From contig CCFE01000018.1 of assembly GCA_000752035.1 (NCBI GenBank), positions 310,001 to 374,000 of the forward strand: a stretch of DNA of 64,000 bases. The letters run 5' to 3'. The position numbers and the translations under genes are program-made. The notes below the pieces were generated by a model that saw nothing but the letters and a program-made list of their open reading frames with translations, had not been told where the DNA came from and did no database searches. Below, piece after piece: positions 1 to 7,936 of this stretch. The first letter of the stretch is position 1, and each line of letters opens with the position of its first letter. The DNA comes from Bacillus rubiinfantis (lineage in GTDB: Bacteria > Bacillota > Bacilli > Bacillales > Cytobacillaceae).

Positions 1-199
1 AGGGCTATTAAATGAAGTACTCCAAGCAGTAAATGAAACGAAAACAAATATTTCAATGGTCACTGGTAAGACTGACCGGAATAAAATGGCGACAATCAGT
101 ATGTCGATTGCAATTCATAATGTCAGCCATCTGCAAAAAGTAGTTGACAGAATTAAACAAATTCCCGATATTTATTCGGTCCGGCGAATGATGAATTAA
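1..199 (+). CDS. relA: RelA/SpoT (p)ppGpp synthetase, C-terminal end (partial)
   Basis: The last 65 codons of an ORF that enters from outside the window in the frame starting at base 2 and stops at TAA 197-199. The translation (GLLNEVLQAVNETKT, later IAIHNVSHLQKVVDRIKQIP) has the beta-alpha-beta look of the C-terminal ACT domain of Rel-family alarmone synthetase/hydrolases, ending with the typical VRRMMN-like tail. The family makes and degrades (p)ppGpp in the stringent response; the ACT end takes part in sensing uncharged tRNA on the ribosome. The catalytic domains lie outside the window, so the call rests on this tail and on dtd following 17 bp later, the usual Bacillus order. Confidence 0.85.
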   Translation, partial: GLLNEVLQAVNETKTNISMVTGKTDRNKMATISMSIAIHNVSHLQKVVDRIKQIPDIYSVRRMMN

Positions 200-216
200 G
201 TTAAGGAGTAAATGTC

Positions 217-660
217 ATGAGAGTTGTTCTTCAGCGCAGTAAAGAAGCAAAAGTAACTGTCGATGGAAATGTAACAGGTCAGATTCATAAGGGACTGGTC
301 CTGCTTGTTGGCGTCACTCACGATGATACGGAAAAAGATGCCGAATATCTTGCTGATAAAATTGTCAATCTCAGAATTTTTGAAGATGAAAATGAAAAAA
401 TGAATCTATCACTGCTTGATGTAGGCGGTGAAATCCTCTCAGTTTCCCAGTTTACATTATATGGAGATTGCGCCAACGGAAGGAGACCAAGTTTTATTAA
501 TGCCGCTAGGCCGGAGCAAGCTGTGAAGCTTTATGATGTATTTAATAAGCTTGTCCGCGAAAAAGGTGTGAAGGTCGAAACTGGTATTTTTGGGGCGATG
601 ATGGACGTCCAGTTGGTCAACGATGGTCCGGTAACGTTAATTGTTGAGAGTAAAAAATAA
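217..660 (+). CDS. dtd: D-aminoacyl-tRNA deacylase
   Basis: A 147-residue cytoplasmic enzyme that hydrolyses D-aminoacyl-tRNAs (and glycyl-tRNA(Ala)), so that D-amino acids do not enter protein. The length is the family standard. Both signature segments are visible: SQFTLYGD at residues 77-84 and NDGPVT at 135-140, which together build the chirality-checking pocket at the dimer interface. ATG 217 has AAGGAG at 203-208. It sits 17 bp after relA and is probably cotranscribed with it; a hairpin with a T-run follows directly. Confident call. Confidence 0.97.
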   Translation: MRVVLQRSKEAKVTVDGNVTGQIHKGLVLLVGVTHDDTEKDAEYLADKIVNLRIFEDENEKMNLSLLDVGGEILSVSQFTLYGDCANGRRPSFINAARPEQAVKLYDVFNKLVREKGVKVETGIFGAMMDVQLVNDGPVTLIVESKK

Positions 661-666
661 TGAAGG

Positions 667-697
667 CTTGGCACAACAATGTGTCAAGTTTTTTGTT
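667..697 (+). terminator. Intrinsic terminator after dtd
   Basis: CTTGGCACA (667-675) pairs with TGTGTCAAG (680-688) around a 4-nt loop with one G-U pair, followed directly by TTTTTTG. It ends the relA-dtd unit. Confidence 0.85.
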
Positions 698-768
698 TCT
701 TATCGTTGCAATTTTTCACTGACATTGGGAGATACTAACACTAGTTACCTAATGAAGGAGTGATTAAT

Positions 769-945
769 ATGCGTGCGAGTGATAAAGGTATGAATATTCA
801 ATCCATAGAAGGCCACATGTTTGGCGTTGACTTTCATGATTTTTTTCAAAAGGAGCAACATTCAACTCCTGTTGAGTTGGCATCAGAATTTGGGTTGACA
901 CTAAGAGAAGTAAGAAATTTAAAAAAACAATTACACAGATCATAA
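769..945 (+). CDS. Small helix-turn-helix-like protein, function unknown
   Basis: A 58-residue protein. The start is ATG 769, with AAGGAG at 755-760 eight bases upstream; a GTG at 760 lies inside that Shine-Dalgarno site and is rejected. The C-terminal half (PVELASEFGLTLREVRNLKKQLHRS) looks like a helix-turn-helix of the sigma-factor region 4 type, with basic residues at the end; the N-terminal half holds HMFGVDFHDFF. B. subtilis has a small gene of this kind (yrzK) near the same place, but I cannot confirm orthology. The yrvJ amidase gene that B. subtilis has here is absent. A DNA-binding role is only inferred. Confidence 0.7.
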   Translation: MRASDKGMNIQSIEGHMFGVDFHDFFQKEQHSTPVELASEFGLTLREVRNLKKQLHRS

Positions 946-951
946 ACTCAC

Positions 952-980
952 TTGACATTACGAAAATTGCTCCGTATTAT
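952..980 (+). promoter_or_regulatory. SigA promoter of the hisS leader
   Basis: TTGACA (952-957), a 17-bp spacer, and TATTAT (975-980). Transcription would begin near 987 and run through the T-box leader. Confidence 0.85.
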
Positions 981-986
981 TATTAA

Positions 987-1267
987 ATAAACTAATAAAT
1001 TGTTGAACCAATGATGGAGCATAGTAGTTAAGGCAATATTCGTGAAAAGAGAGGAGATGCCTCAGGCTGAAAGCATTTCTGCATGAATCTTAATGAATGA
1101 ACACTCCGTAGGTTTCTCTCTGAAAGACTTGTCTCTAGTAGGAGAAGAACGTAACAGGCGTTAACTGTTTAAGCGGAAAAGCATTGAATGTATGCTTTTC
1201 AACTAGGGTGGCACCGCGGAATAAACTTCCGTCCCTTGTATTTTACAAGGGATGGGAGTTTTTTTAT
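987..1267 (+). ncRNA. T-box riboswitch leader of hisS-aspS
   Basis: The T-box consensus AGGGTGGCACCGCGG is at 1205-1219. It is followed by a terminator in which ACTTCCGTCCCTTGTA (about 1224-1240) pairs with TACAAGGGATGGGAGT (about 1244-1259) before a T-run. The base of Stem I is AGAGAG (1048-1053) paired with CTCTCT (1116-1121). The sequence GAACACTCC on the 3' side puts a histidine CAC codon at 1102-1104 in the specifier position. T-boxes read uncharged tRNA: when tRNA(His) is uncharged the antiterminator forms and hisS-aspS is transcribed. The CAC assignment is inferred by comparison with other T-boxes; AAC (1100-1102) overlaps it. Confidence 0.93.
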
Positions 1268-1326
1268 TTTGGCCTGACTTTATTGATATATATTTAGCGT
1301 TTTTTTACAAAAAAGGAGGTTCTACT

Positions 1327-2610
1327 ATGTCTATTAGTATTCCGCGTGGAACACAAGACATCCTGCCAGGAAATATTGAACTATGGCAGCAGATTGAAAG
1401 TAAGGCAAGGGAGCTGTGTGCGAACTATCAGTATCACGAAATCCGTACCCCGATTTTTGAACATACGGAATTATTTGCCCGAGGGGTTGGCGATACCACC
1501 GATATCGTTCAAAAAGAAATGTATACATTTGAAGACCGCGGTGGCCGCAGCATCACATTAAGACCAGAGGGTACCGCTCCTGTCGTCAGGGCATTTGTCG
1601 AGAAAAAAATGTTTGGAGTTGCTAATCAGCCTGTGAAGCTCTATTATATGGGGCCTATGTTCCGTTATGAACGACCGCAATCAGGCAGGTTTCGCCAGTT
1701 TGTCCAGTTTGGCGTAGAAGCATTAGGCAGCAACGACCCGGCTATTGATGCTGAAGTCATTTCTCTGGCGATGAATTTGTATAAACAAATGGGACTAAGA
1801 AGGCTGAAATTAATCATCAACAGTTTAGGTGATAAAGAAAGTCGTCAGGCACATCGGGATGCACTCATCAGCCACTTTAAACCGAGAATCGGAGAATTTT
1901 GCCGAGATTGTCAAACGCGTCTTGAGAAAAATCCGCTCCGCATCCTTGATTGCAAGCAAGATCGCGACCATGAGTTAATGAAGACGGCTCCTGCGATTAT
2001 TGACTATTTAAATGATGAGTCAAAAGCCTACTTTGAAAAGGTACAGAAACACCTAACTGCCTTAAATATCGAGTTCGAAGTTGATGCTAACCTTGTTCGC
2101 GGCCTTGATTACTATAATCATACGGCGTTTGAAATCATGAGCGATGCCGAAGGGTTTGGGGCCATTACGACACTCTGCGGCGGTGGACGCTATAACGGAC
2201 TTGCTGAAGAACTGGGTGGTCCGGAAACCCCTGGAATCGGCTTTGCGTTAAGTATCGAAAGGCTGATTGCCGCTCTTAATGCAGAGGGAATCGGTACAGA
2301 GACACATGAGCAAATTGATTGTTACATAGCTGCATTAGGAGAAGAGGCAAGGGACTATAGTGTTGGACTTTTGCAACAGCTTCGCTTAGCGGGAATCTCG
2401 GCGGAAAAAGACTATTTAAATCGAAAAATAAAGGCGCAGTTTAAGGCAGCGGACAGGCTGCATGCAAGAGTTGTTGCTGTCCTCGGCGATGAAGAACTGC
2501 AAAATAATGTAATCAATGTAAAAGATATGTCTACGGGTGAACAAATAGAAGTTAGTCTCGATTCTTTCGTTCCATATCTACAAAAATTACAATCTAAGGG
2601 AGGAAACTAA
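1327..2610 (+). CDS. hisS: Histidyl-tRNA synthetase
   Basis: A 427-residue class II synthetase that charges tRNA(His). The start is ATG 1327 with AAAGGAGGT at 1312-1320; a longer in-frame extension begins inside the T-box terminator and is rejected. MSISIPRGTQDILPG is the usual N-terminus. Motif 2 (GPMFRYERPQSGRFRQF) is at residues 109-125, the histidine-binding stretch LVRGLDYYNHTAFE is near 258-271, and motif 3 (GIGFALSIERL) near 310. The C-terminal anticodon-binding domain is complete. aspS follows after 2 bp, so both respond to the same T-box. Confidence 0.98.
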   Translation: MSISIPRGTQDILPGNIELWQQIESKARELCANYQYHEIRTPIFEHTELFARGVGDTTDIVQKEMYTFEDRGGRSITLRPEGTAPVVRAFVEKKMFGVANQPVKLYYMGPMFRYERPQSGRFRQFVQFGVEALGSNDPAIDAEVISLAMNLYKQMGLRRLKLIINSLGDKESRQAHRDALISHFKPRIGEFCRDCQTRLEKNPLRILDCKQDRDHELMKTAPAIIDYLNDESKAYFEKVQKHLTALNIEFEVDANLVRGLDYYNHTAFEIMSDAEGFGAITTLCGGGRYNGLAEELGGPETPGIGFALSIERLIAALNAEGIGTETHEQIDCYIAALGEEARDYSVGLLQQLRLAGISAEKDYLNRKIKAQFKAADRLHARVVAVLGDEELQNNVINVKDMSTGEQIEVSLDSFVPYLQKLQSKGGN

Positions 2611-2612
2611 TC

Positions 2613-4382
2613 ATGTTTGGCAGGACGTATTTTTGTGGTGATGTTCCTGAGTCTGCAGTAGGGGAAAAGGTGATATTAAAAGGCTGGGTCCAAAAAAGAC
2701 GCGACCTTGGCGGGTTAATTTTTATCGACTTGCGTGACCGCTCAGGAATTGTCCAAATAGTCTTTAATCCTGACGTCTCCAAAGATGCTTTGGCCATTGC
2801 GGAAACGGTGCGGAACGAATATGTACTCGATATAGTTGGAACTGTAGTTGCACGTGATCAAAGTACGGTAAATCCTAATTTAAAGACAGGGAAAATCGAA
2901 GTGCAGGTTGAAACCGTATCGATTATCAATGAAGCGAAAACACCGCCATTTATTATTTCTGATAATACGGATGCTTCAGAGGATGTTCGCCTGAAATACC
3001 GCTATTTAGATTTCCGTCGTCCTGTCATGTTTGAAACATTAAAAATGCGTCATCAAGTGACAAAAACGGTCAGAAATTTCCTTGACTCTGAAGGATTCTT
3101 AGATATTGAGACTCCCATCTTGACGAAGAGCACTCCTGAAGGTGCACGTGATTATTTGGTCCCAAGTCGTGTTCATCCAGGTGAATTTTATGCCTTGCCG
3201 CAATCACCACAGTTATTTAAACAATTATTGATGCTTGGCGGTGTGGAACGTTATTATCAGATAGCCCGTTGTTTCCGTGACGAGGATTTACGCGCAGACA
3301 GACAGCCGGAATTTACCCAAATTGATATCGAAACAAGCTTCCTTAGCCAAGAAGATATATTGGCGTTAGTGGAACGAATGATGTCCAATTTGATGAAGGA
3401 AGTAAAAGGGATAGAGATACCCGTTCCATTCCCACGAATGGGTTACGATGAAGCAATGAATCGTTTTGGATCTGATAAACCTGACACTCGCTTTGGCCTT
3501 GAACTTGTTGATGTTTCTGAAATCGTTAAGGATTCCAATTTTAAGGTATTTGCTTCTGCTGTTGCTAATGGTGGTCAAGTTAAAGCAATTAATGTCAAAG
3601 CAGCAGCTGACAAATATTCCCGTAAAGATATTGATGCTTTAGCAGAATTCACGGCTCGTTATGGTGCCAAAGGGTTAGCCTGGTTAAAAGTTGATGCAGA
3701 AGGTCTAAAAGGTCCGATTGCAAAGTTCTTCTCTGAAGAGGATGCAGTAGCATTAAAGGCAATCTTGGAAGCGGGTGAAGGGGATCTCCTTCTATTCGTT
3801 GCTGATAAGAAGAACGTAGTAGCTGACTCATTAGGTGCATTACGATCGAAACTTGGAAAAGAGCTAGGGTTAATTGATCAAGAACAGTACAATTTCTTAT
3901 GGATTACCGACTGGCCGCTGCTTGAATATGATGAAGAGGAAGGCCGCTATTATGCCGCTCACCATCCTTTTACCATGCCTGTTCGCGAAGATATTCAATA
4001 TCTTGACACAGATCCTGGGAAGGTACGAGCCCAGGCCTATGATATCGTTTTAAACGGCTATGAACTTGGCGGCGGTTCGCTAAGAATTTTTGAACGGCCA
4101 ATTCAAGAAAAAATGTTTGAGGTTCTAGGATTTACACCAGAACAAGCACAAGCACAATTTGGCTTTTTGATGAATGCTTTTGAATATGGAACACCTCCAC
4201 ATGGAGGAATTGCTGTTGGGCTTGATCGCTTGGTTATGCTACTGGCAGGGCGTTCTAATTTACGAGATACGATTGCATTTCCGAAAACTGCAAGTGCTAG
4301 CTGTTTATTAACAGACGCTCCTAGCGTGGTATCAGAAGTGCAATTAAATGAATTAAACTTGTCTCTAAATGTTAATAAATAA
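2613..4382 (+). CDS. aspS: Aspartyl-tRNA synthetase
   Basis: A 589-residue bacterial-type class II synthetase. An N-terminal OB-fold anticodon-binding domain (GWVQKRRDLGGLIFIDLRDRSG) precedes the catalytic core. FRDEDLRADRQPEFTQ near residues 216-231 is motif 2 and GGIAVGLDRL at 531-540 is motif 3; the GAD insertion typical of bacterial AspRS lies between them. The start is ATG 2613, two bases after the hisS stop, with AAGGGAGG upstream inside hisS. Translation is probably coupled to hisS. Whether it charges only tRNA(Asp) or also tRNA(Asn) cannot be told from sequence inspection. Confidence 0.98.
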   Translation: MFGRTYFCGDVPESAVGEKVILKGWVQKRRDLGGLIFIDLRDRSGIVQIVFNPDVSKDALAIAETVRNEYVLDIVGTVVARDQSTVNPNLKTGKIEVQVETVSIINEAKTPPFIISDNTDASEDVRLKYRYLDFRRPVMFETLKMRHQVTKTVRNFLDSEGFLDIETPILTKSTPEGARDYLVPSRVHPGEFYALPQSPQLFKQLLMLGGVERYYQIARCFRDEDLRADRQPEFTQIDIETSFLSQEDILALVERMMSNLMKEVKGIEIPVPFPRMGYDEAMNRFGSDKPDTRFGLELVDVSEIVKDSNFKVFASAVANGGQVKAINVKAAADKYSRKDIDALAEFTARYGAKGLAWLKVDAEGLKGPIAKFFSEEDAVALKAILEAGEGDLLLFVADKKNVVADSLGALRSKLGKELGLIDQEQYNFLWITDWPLLEYDEEEGRYYAAHHPFTMPVREDIQYLDTDPGKVRAQAYDIVLNGYELGGGSLRIFERPIQEKMFEVLGFTPEQAQAQFGFLMNAFEYGTPPHGGIAVGLDRLVMLLAGRSNLRDTIAFPKTASASCLLTDAPSVVSEVQLNELNLSLNVNK

Positions 4383-4405
4383 CAAGAATTCGCTTACATG
4401 AAATC

Positions 4406-4434
4406 TTGATGGAAGCATCAGAATATGCTATGAT
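4406..4434 (+). promoter_or_regulatory. Promoter of the 6S RNA gene
   Basis: TTGATG (4406-4411), a 17-bp spacer, and TATGAT (4429-4434). This puts the transcript start at about 4441, just before the closing stem of the RNA. Confidence 0.8.
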
Positions 4435-4440
4435 TAAGTC

Positions 4441-4649
4441 AATCAAAGAAGAGTCCTGAAATGTACGTTGTGTTACCTGAAGTTTTGACCGAACATATTT
4501 TTATTGGGAGTCCGGAGTTTCTTGATTGCGCAAATGCCTCATCCTTATACGGATAGGGGACTTGCAAGATTGAGAATAGAACACCCACCTGCTGCGTGCG
4601 GGATCAAAACAAAGGATTAAAAGCGACGGCATCATTGGGACTCTTTTTT
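4441..4649 (+). ncRNA. bsrB: 6S RNA (6S-2/BsrB type)
   Basis: No ORF fits here. AAGAGTCC (4449-4456) pairs with GGACTCTT (4638-4645), closing a rod about 200 nt long that ends in TTTTTT, and a good promoter sits at its 5' end. Size, closing stem and terminator-like end match 6S RNA, which mimics an open promoter and binds housekeeping RNA polymerase. In B. subtilis the second 6S RNA (bsrB) lies in this same aspS-tcdA (yrvM) gap. The identification rests on position plus fold. The central bubble was not modelled in detail. Confidence 0.85.
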
Positions 4650-4670
4650 ATTTTTATTTTTTGTTCAACA

Positions 4671-4706
4671 CCTCCCTGAAAAGACTTCAGGGGGGATTGT
4701 TGTTTT
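4671..4706 (+). terminator. Hairpin after 6S RNA, possible second terminator
   Basis: CCTCCCTGAA (4671-4680) pairs with TTCAGGGGGG (4686-4695) around AAGAC. The following sequence ATTGTTGTTTT is only moderately T-rich, so this is a probable backup terminator. The rest of the gap up to 4811 shows nothing clear. Confidence 0.55.
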
Positions 4707-4811
4707 ATTGGATAATTCCTATCAAATTACTTGTTTTTACTGAAAGGTATGATATATTTTTAACAGTAAAAAATAAAAAAATGACTTGAACGTATTTGGA
4801 GTGAATAGATT

Positions 4812-5579
4812 ATGTTGCATCAGTTTTCGCGTAATGAGTTGGCAATTGGTAAAGAAGGTATTGATATCATGAAGAACAGTACCGTTGCTGTTCTTGGCAT
4901 TGGCGGGGTTGGTTCATTTGCAGCCGAAGCATTAGTTCGCTCAGGGGTCGGACGCATCGTGTTGATTGACAAAGATGATGTCGATATTACAAATATTAAC
5001 CGGCAATTAATTGCCTTGTTATCAACAATTGGCAGACCAAAGGTTGAAATTATGGAAGAACGTATTAAGGAAATTAATCCAGATTGTGAAGTTATATCTT
5101 TGAAGATGTTTTATACAGAGGAAACATATGAGGAGATTTTTAGTTATCCTTTAGATTTTGTTGTCGATGCTTCTGATACGATTGTTTATAAAATCCATCT
5201 GATGAAGGAATGTTTAAAACGTAATATACCGATTATCTCCAGCATGGGGGCAGCAAATAAAATGGATCCAACCCGCTTCCAAATTGCTGATATCTCAAAG
5301 ACTCATACTGACCCGATTGCTAAGGTGATTCGGACAAAGTTACGGAAGGAAGGAATTCGCAAGGGTATCCCTGTTGTGTTTTCCGATGAAAGCCCAATCG
5401 TGATTCGAGAAGATGTTCGCAAAGTTGTCGGCAATGATGCTGCGGAAATCCGTAAAGCAAAAATGCCCCCATCGTCGAACGCTTTTGTCCCTTCTACTTG
5501 TGGTTTAATTATGGCGAGTTACGTTGTAAGACAATTACTCAAAGACATTAAAATCCATCGTGTTGCTGATGAAAACTAG
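4812..5579 (+). CDS. tcdA: tRNA threonylcarbamoyladenosine dehydratase
   Basis: A 255-residue E1-like (ThiF/MoeB family) enzyme that dehydrates t6A37 of tRNA to the cyclic hydantoin form ct6A, using ATP. The nucleotide-binding Rossmann motif LGIGGVGS covers residues 28-35, followed by the acidic strand end VLIDKDDVDITNINRQ, where Arg and Gln contact ATP. The length matches B. subtilis YrvM/TcdA. ATG 4812 is preceded by TGGAGTG at 4797-4803. Its place after aspS and the 6S RNA matches B. subtilis. It is a monocistronic unit closed by the hairpin at 5594-5626. Confidence 0.93.
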   Translation: MLHQFSRNELAIGKEGIDIMKNSTVAVLGIGGVGSFAAEALVRSGVGRIVLIDKDDVDITNINRQLIALLSTIGRPKVEIMEERIKEINPDCEVISLKMFYTEETYEEIFSYPLDFVVDASDTIVYKIHLMKECLKRNIPIISSMGAANKMDPTRFQIADISKTHTDPIAKVIRTKLRKEGIRKGIPVVFSDESPIVIREDVRKVVGNDAAEIRKAKMPPSSNAFVPSTCGLIMASYVVRQLLKDIKIHRVADEN

Positions 5580-5593
5580 CTAATATTACCAAT

Positions 5594-5630
5594 AAACATG
5601 CTGACCGTCGAATGGTCAGCATGTTTCAAC
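5594..5630. terminator. Shared terminator of tcdA and azoR
   Basis: AAACATGCTGACC (5594-5606) and GGTCAGCATGTTT (5614-5626) form a perfect 13-bp stem between two convergent genes, able to act in both directions. Confidence 0.75.
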
Positions 5631-6251
5631 TTAAAACGTTTTTGCAATTTCTCGTGCTTGTTGCACTGCTTTTTCCACAATCTCTGCAGCTTTGTCTGGT
5701 GCGTGATCCATACCTTCGACGAATAATTGTTGAAAATCCTTTACTCCCAAGAAGGTCAACAATGTTTTCACATATTGGCTTGCCGGATCTGATCCATTGT
5801 AAAAGCCACCATTTGCCTGAATATGTAAAATCTTTTTTCCTTCTACTAATCCTACTGAGCCACTATCGGTGTACTTAAAAGTTTTTCCTGCAACCGTAAT
5901 GGAATCAAACCAAGACTTTAACCGCGTTGGAATACTCAGATTCCAAAGTGGATTGGCAATCACTATTTTATCCTGCTCCATAAATCCCTCTGTAAAGGAA
6001 TTAAACAGAGTCACTTTATGCTGCTGAGCATCTGATAGTTGATAGAAAGGAGTTCCCTTCGCTAAATCATCCCAGGCATCTAATAAATCGCGATCGATTT
6101 CCGGTACGTTCATGTTAAATAAATTAATATCCTCTATATAATCCTCAGGGTGATGTTCTTGGTAAGATTCCACAAAGGCGTCTGTTACAGTCATGGAGCG
6201 AGAGACGCGCTGATTTAATGGATGAGCTCTAACAATTAAGACTTTTGCCAT
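5631..6251 (-). CDS. azoR: FMN-dependent NADH-azoreductase
   Basis: A 206-residue flavodoxin-fold protein of the AcpD/AzoR family. It begins MAKVLIVRAHPLNQRVSRS, the phosphate-binding N-terminal strand-loop for FMN, and contains NPLWNLSIPTRLKSWFDSI, the typical NPmWN flavin-contact segment. Family members use NADH to reduce quinones and azo compounds and act as dimers in the cytoplasm; here this probably means protection against quinone or thiol stress. ATG at 6251 (complement) has AGAAGG upstream. It lies alone on the minus strand between tcdA and rarA, where B. subtilis has no such gene. The exact substrate cannot be inferred. Confidence 0.9.
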   Translation of the reverse strand: MAKVLIVRAHPLNQRVSRSMTVTDAFVESYQEHHPEDYIEDINLFNMNVPEIDRDLLDAWDDLAKGTPFYQLSDAQQHKVTLFNSFTEGFMEQDKIVIANPLWNLSIPTRLKSWFDSITVAGKTFKYTDSGSVGLVEGKKILHIQANGGFYNGSDPASQYVKTLLTFLGVKDFQQLFVEGMDHAPDKAAEIVEKAVQQAREIAKTF

Positions 6252-6405
6252 GATAATAACCTTCTTTCATTTAAAATAGTAGCATCCATAATGTACCCAT
6301 TTTAGGGTTCAATATAAGAGTTATACAAATATTATTTCCCCCTAATTTAAAAGCTCTTCTATTAGCGATATAATGTATATGTACGATGTTTTTGGAGGTT
6401 TATTT

Positions 6406-7689
6406 ATGTTTGCTGAACCACTTGCTTATCGAATGCGGCCAACAACGATTGATGAGATTGTTGGGCAAAAAAATATAATTGGAAAACAGACCAGTTTATA
6501 TAAAATGATAAAAAATGGCTATGTTCCTTCGATGCTGTTATACGGCGAACCAGGAACTGGAAAGACATCGATTGCTAACGCGATTGCTGGAACGACACAA
6601 ATCCCCTTTATTGCGCTAAATGCAACAACAGCCGGGAAAAAAGATGTTGAGGCTGCGGTTGAGGAGACACGACTGACCGGTAAAGTGATTTTATTTTTAG
6701 ATGAAATCCATCGTTTCAATAAAGCACAGCAAGATTACCTCTTACCTCATGTCGAGCGTGGGGATATTATTCTAATCGGTGCCACTACAGAAAATCCCTT
6801 TCATGATGTTAACCCTGCGATTAGAAGCCGCTGTGGCCAGATTAAACAATTAGAGCCCCTTACCGCCGCTGATATTTTAGAACTTTTGCAGCGGGCATTA
6901 CGTGATGTGAAGAAAGGTCTGGGAAAGCTAGAGATTAACATCACGGAGCAGCAATTAGGAAAAATTGCCGCAGGTGCAAATGGGGATGCCAGAAAATCAT
7001 TAACACTTTTAGAGTCTATTGTCCAAGCATCACCGCGAGAGAATGAAGCCTTTATCGTCGAGGATACAATTATTGCTGATATGATCGGAAATGTCGGAGT
7101 ATACAGTGATAAAAAGGGATCCCATTACTATAACTTACTGTCGTGTCTGCAAAAAAGTATTAGAGGCAGTGATGTGGATGCCGCATTATATTATCTTGCC
7201 CATTTACTAGAAGGCGGTGATATAATCTCAGTTAATCGTCGCTTACTCGTCATTGCTTATGAGGATATCGGGTTAGCTAATCCCTCTGTAGGTCAGCGGG
7301 TCTTAGCGGCAATTACAGCGAGCGAACGCCTTGGACTACCAGAAGCCCGTATCCCACTTTCCGTAGCTGTTGTCGAAATGTGCCTATCTGAGAAATCTAA
7401 TTCCGCCTATGCAGCCTTAGATAAAGCTATAAATGACGTTAAAAATGGAAAGGTTGGAGATATTCCTAAGCATCTACGCGATGCCCATTATGCTGGGGCC
7501 AAAGCTTTGGGACATGTCGGCTATAAATATCCCCATGATTATCCGCTAGGAACATTTGGCGGCTGGGTCAAACAAGATTATCTTCCTAAAGAATTGCTAG
7601 GCACTCAGTATTATCAGCCAATAGAAGCAGGCCAAGAGAAGCGGTTGGCAGCGATTTATCAGAAATTAAAAGATTTTAAGGAAAAGTAA
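6406..7689 (+). CDS. rarA: Replication-associated recombination protein A (AAA+ ATPase)
   Basis: A 427-residue protein of the RarA/MgsA/WRNIP1 family, clamp-loader-like AAA+ ATPases that act at stalled replication forks. Walker A GEPGTGKT is at residues 47-54, Walker B LFLDEIH at 96-102 and sensor 1 GATTEN at 125-130. The C-terminal half carries the RarA-specific tetramerisation region with HVGYKYPHDYP near the end. The start is ATG 6406 with TTTGGAGGT just upstream; a longer ORF from 6373 lacks a ribosome-binding site. It lies between azoR and cymR as a single gene. Confidence 0.96.
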   Translation: MFAEPLAYRMRPTTIDEIVGQKNIIGKQTSLYKMIKNGYVPSMLLYGEPGTGKTSIANAIAGTTQIPFIALNATTAGKKDVEAAVEETRLTGKVILFLDEIHRFNKAQQDYLLPHVERGDIILIGATTENPFHDVNPAIRSRCGQIKQLEPLTAADILELLQRALRDVKKGLGKLEINITEQQLGKIAAGANGDARKSLTLLESIVQASPRENEAFIVEDTIIADMIGNVGVYSDKKGSHYYNLLSCLQKSIRGSDVDAALYYLAHLLEGGDIISVNRRLLVIAYEDIGLANPSVGQRVLAAITASERLGLPEARIPLSVAVVEMCLSEKSNSAYAALDKAINDVKNGKVGDIPKHLRDAHYAGAKALGHVGYKYPHDYPLGTFGGWVKQDYLPKELLGTQYYQPIEAGQEKRLAAIYQKLKDFKEK

Positions 7690-7782
7690 AAAGAGCGAAG
7701 ATACTGTTATTTTTGAATGGATTAGTGTCCCTTTTTTAACACTAACAATTAGGTCTTTCCCGGGCAAAATTTACTGTCTGAC

Positions 7783-7811
7783 TTGAAAAGCAAAGTAAAT
7801 AAGAATATGAT
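7783..7811 (+). promoter_or_regulatory. Promoter of cymR-yrvO-mnmA
   Basis: TTGAAA (7783-7788), a 17-bp spacer, and TATGAT (7806-7811). A second candidate -10, TATAAT, overlaps at 7811-7816. The resulting leader is about 115 nt and contains the inverted repeat TTACTGC (7834-7840) / GCAGTAA (7851-7857). Confidence 0.7.
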
Positions 7812-7936
7812 ATAATGTCTAATGCCTATCTAATTACTGCGGTTTTCCTTGCAGTAAGGTTCATATTATATAAGAGCGGAAGCTGGTACAATACCCTTAC
7901 ACGTATAGATATTTTTCAAAAAAGGAGTAGACGTTA

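Noticed and set aside
764..958. A 64-codon minus-strand ORF over the small HTH gene
   Set aside because: The + strand ORF has a good ribosome-binding site and start; the minus frame has neither.
5612..5878. An 88-codon + strand ORF over azoR
   Set aside because: Antisense shadow of azoR starting in the shared terminator.
7722..7745. TTAGTGT/ACACTAA inverted repeat after rarA as a terminator
   Set aside because: The T-run is in the loop and not after the stem, so it does not fit an intrinsic terminator.
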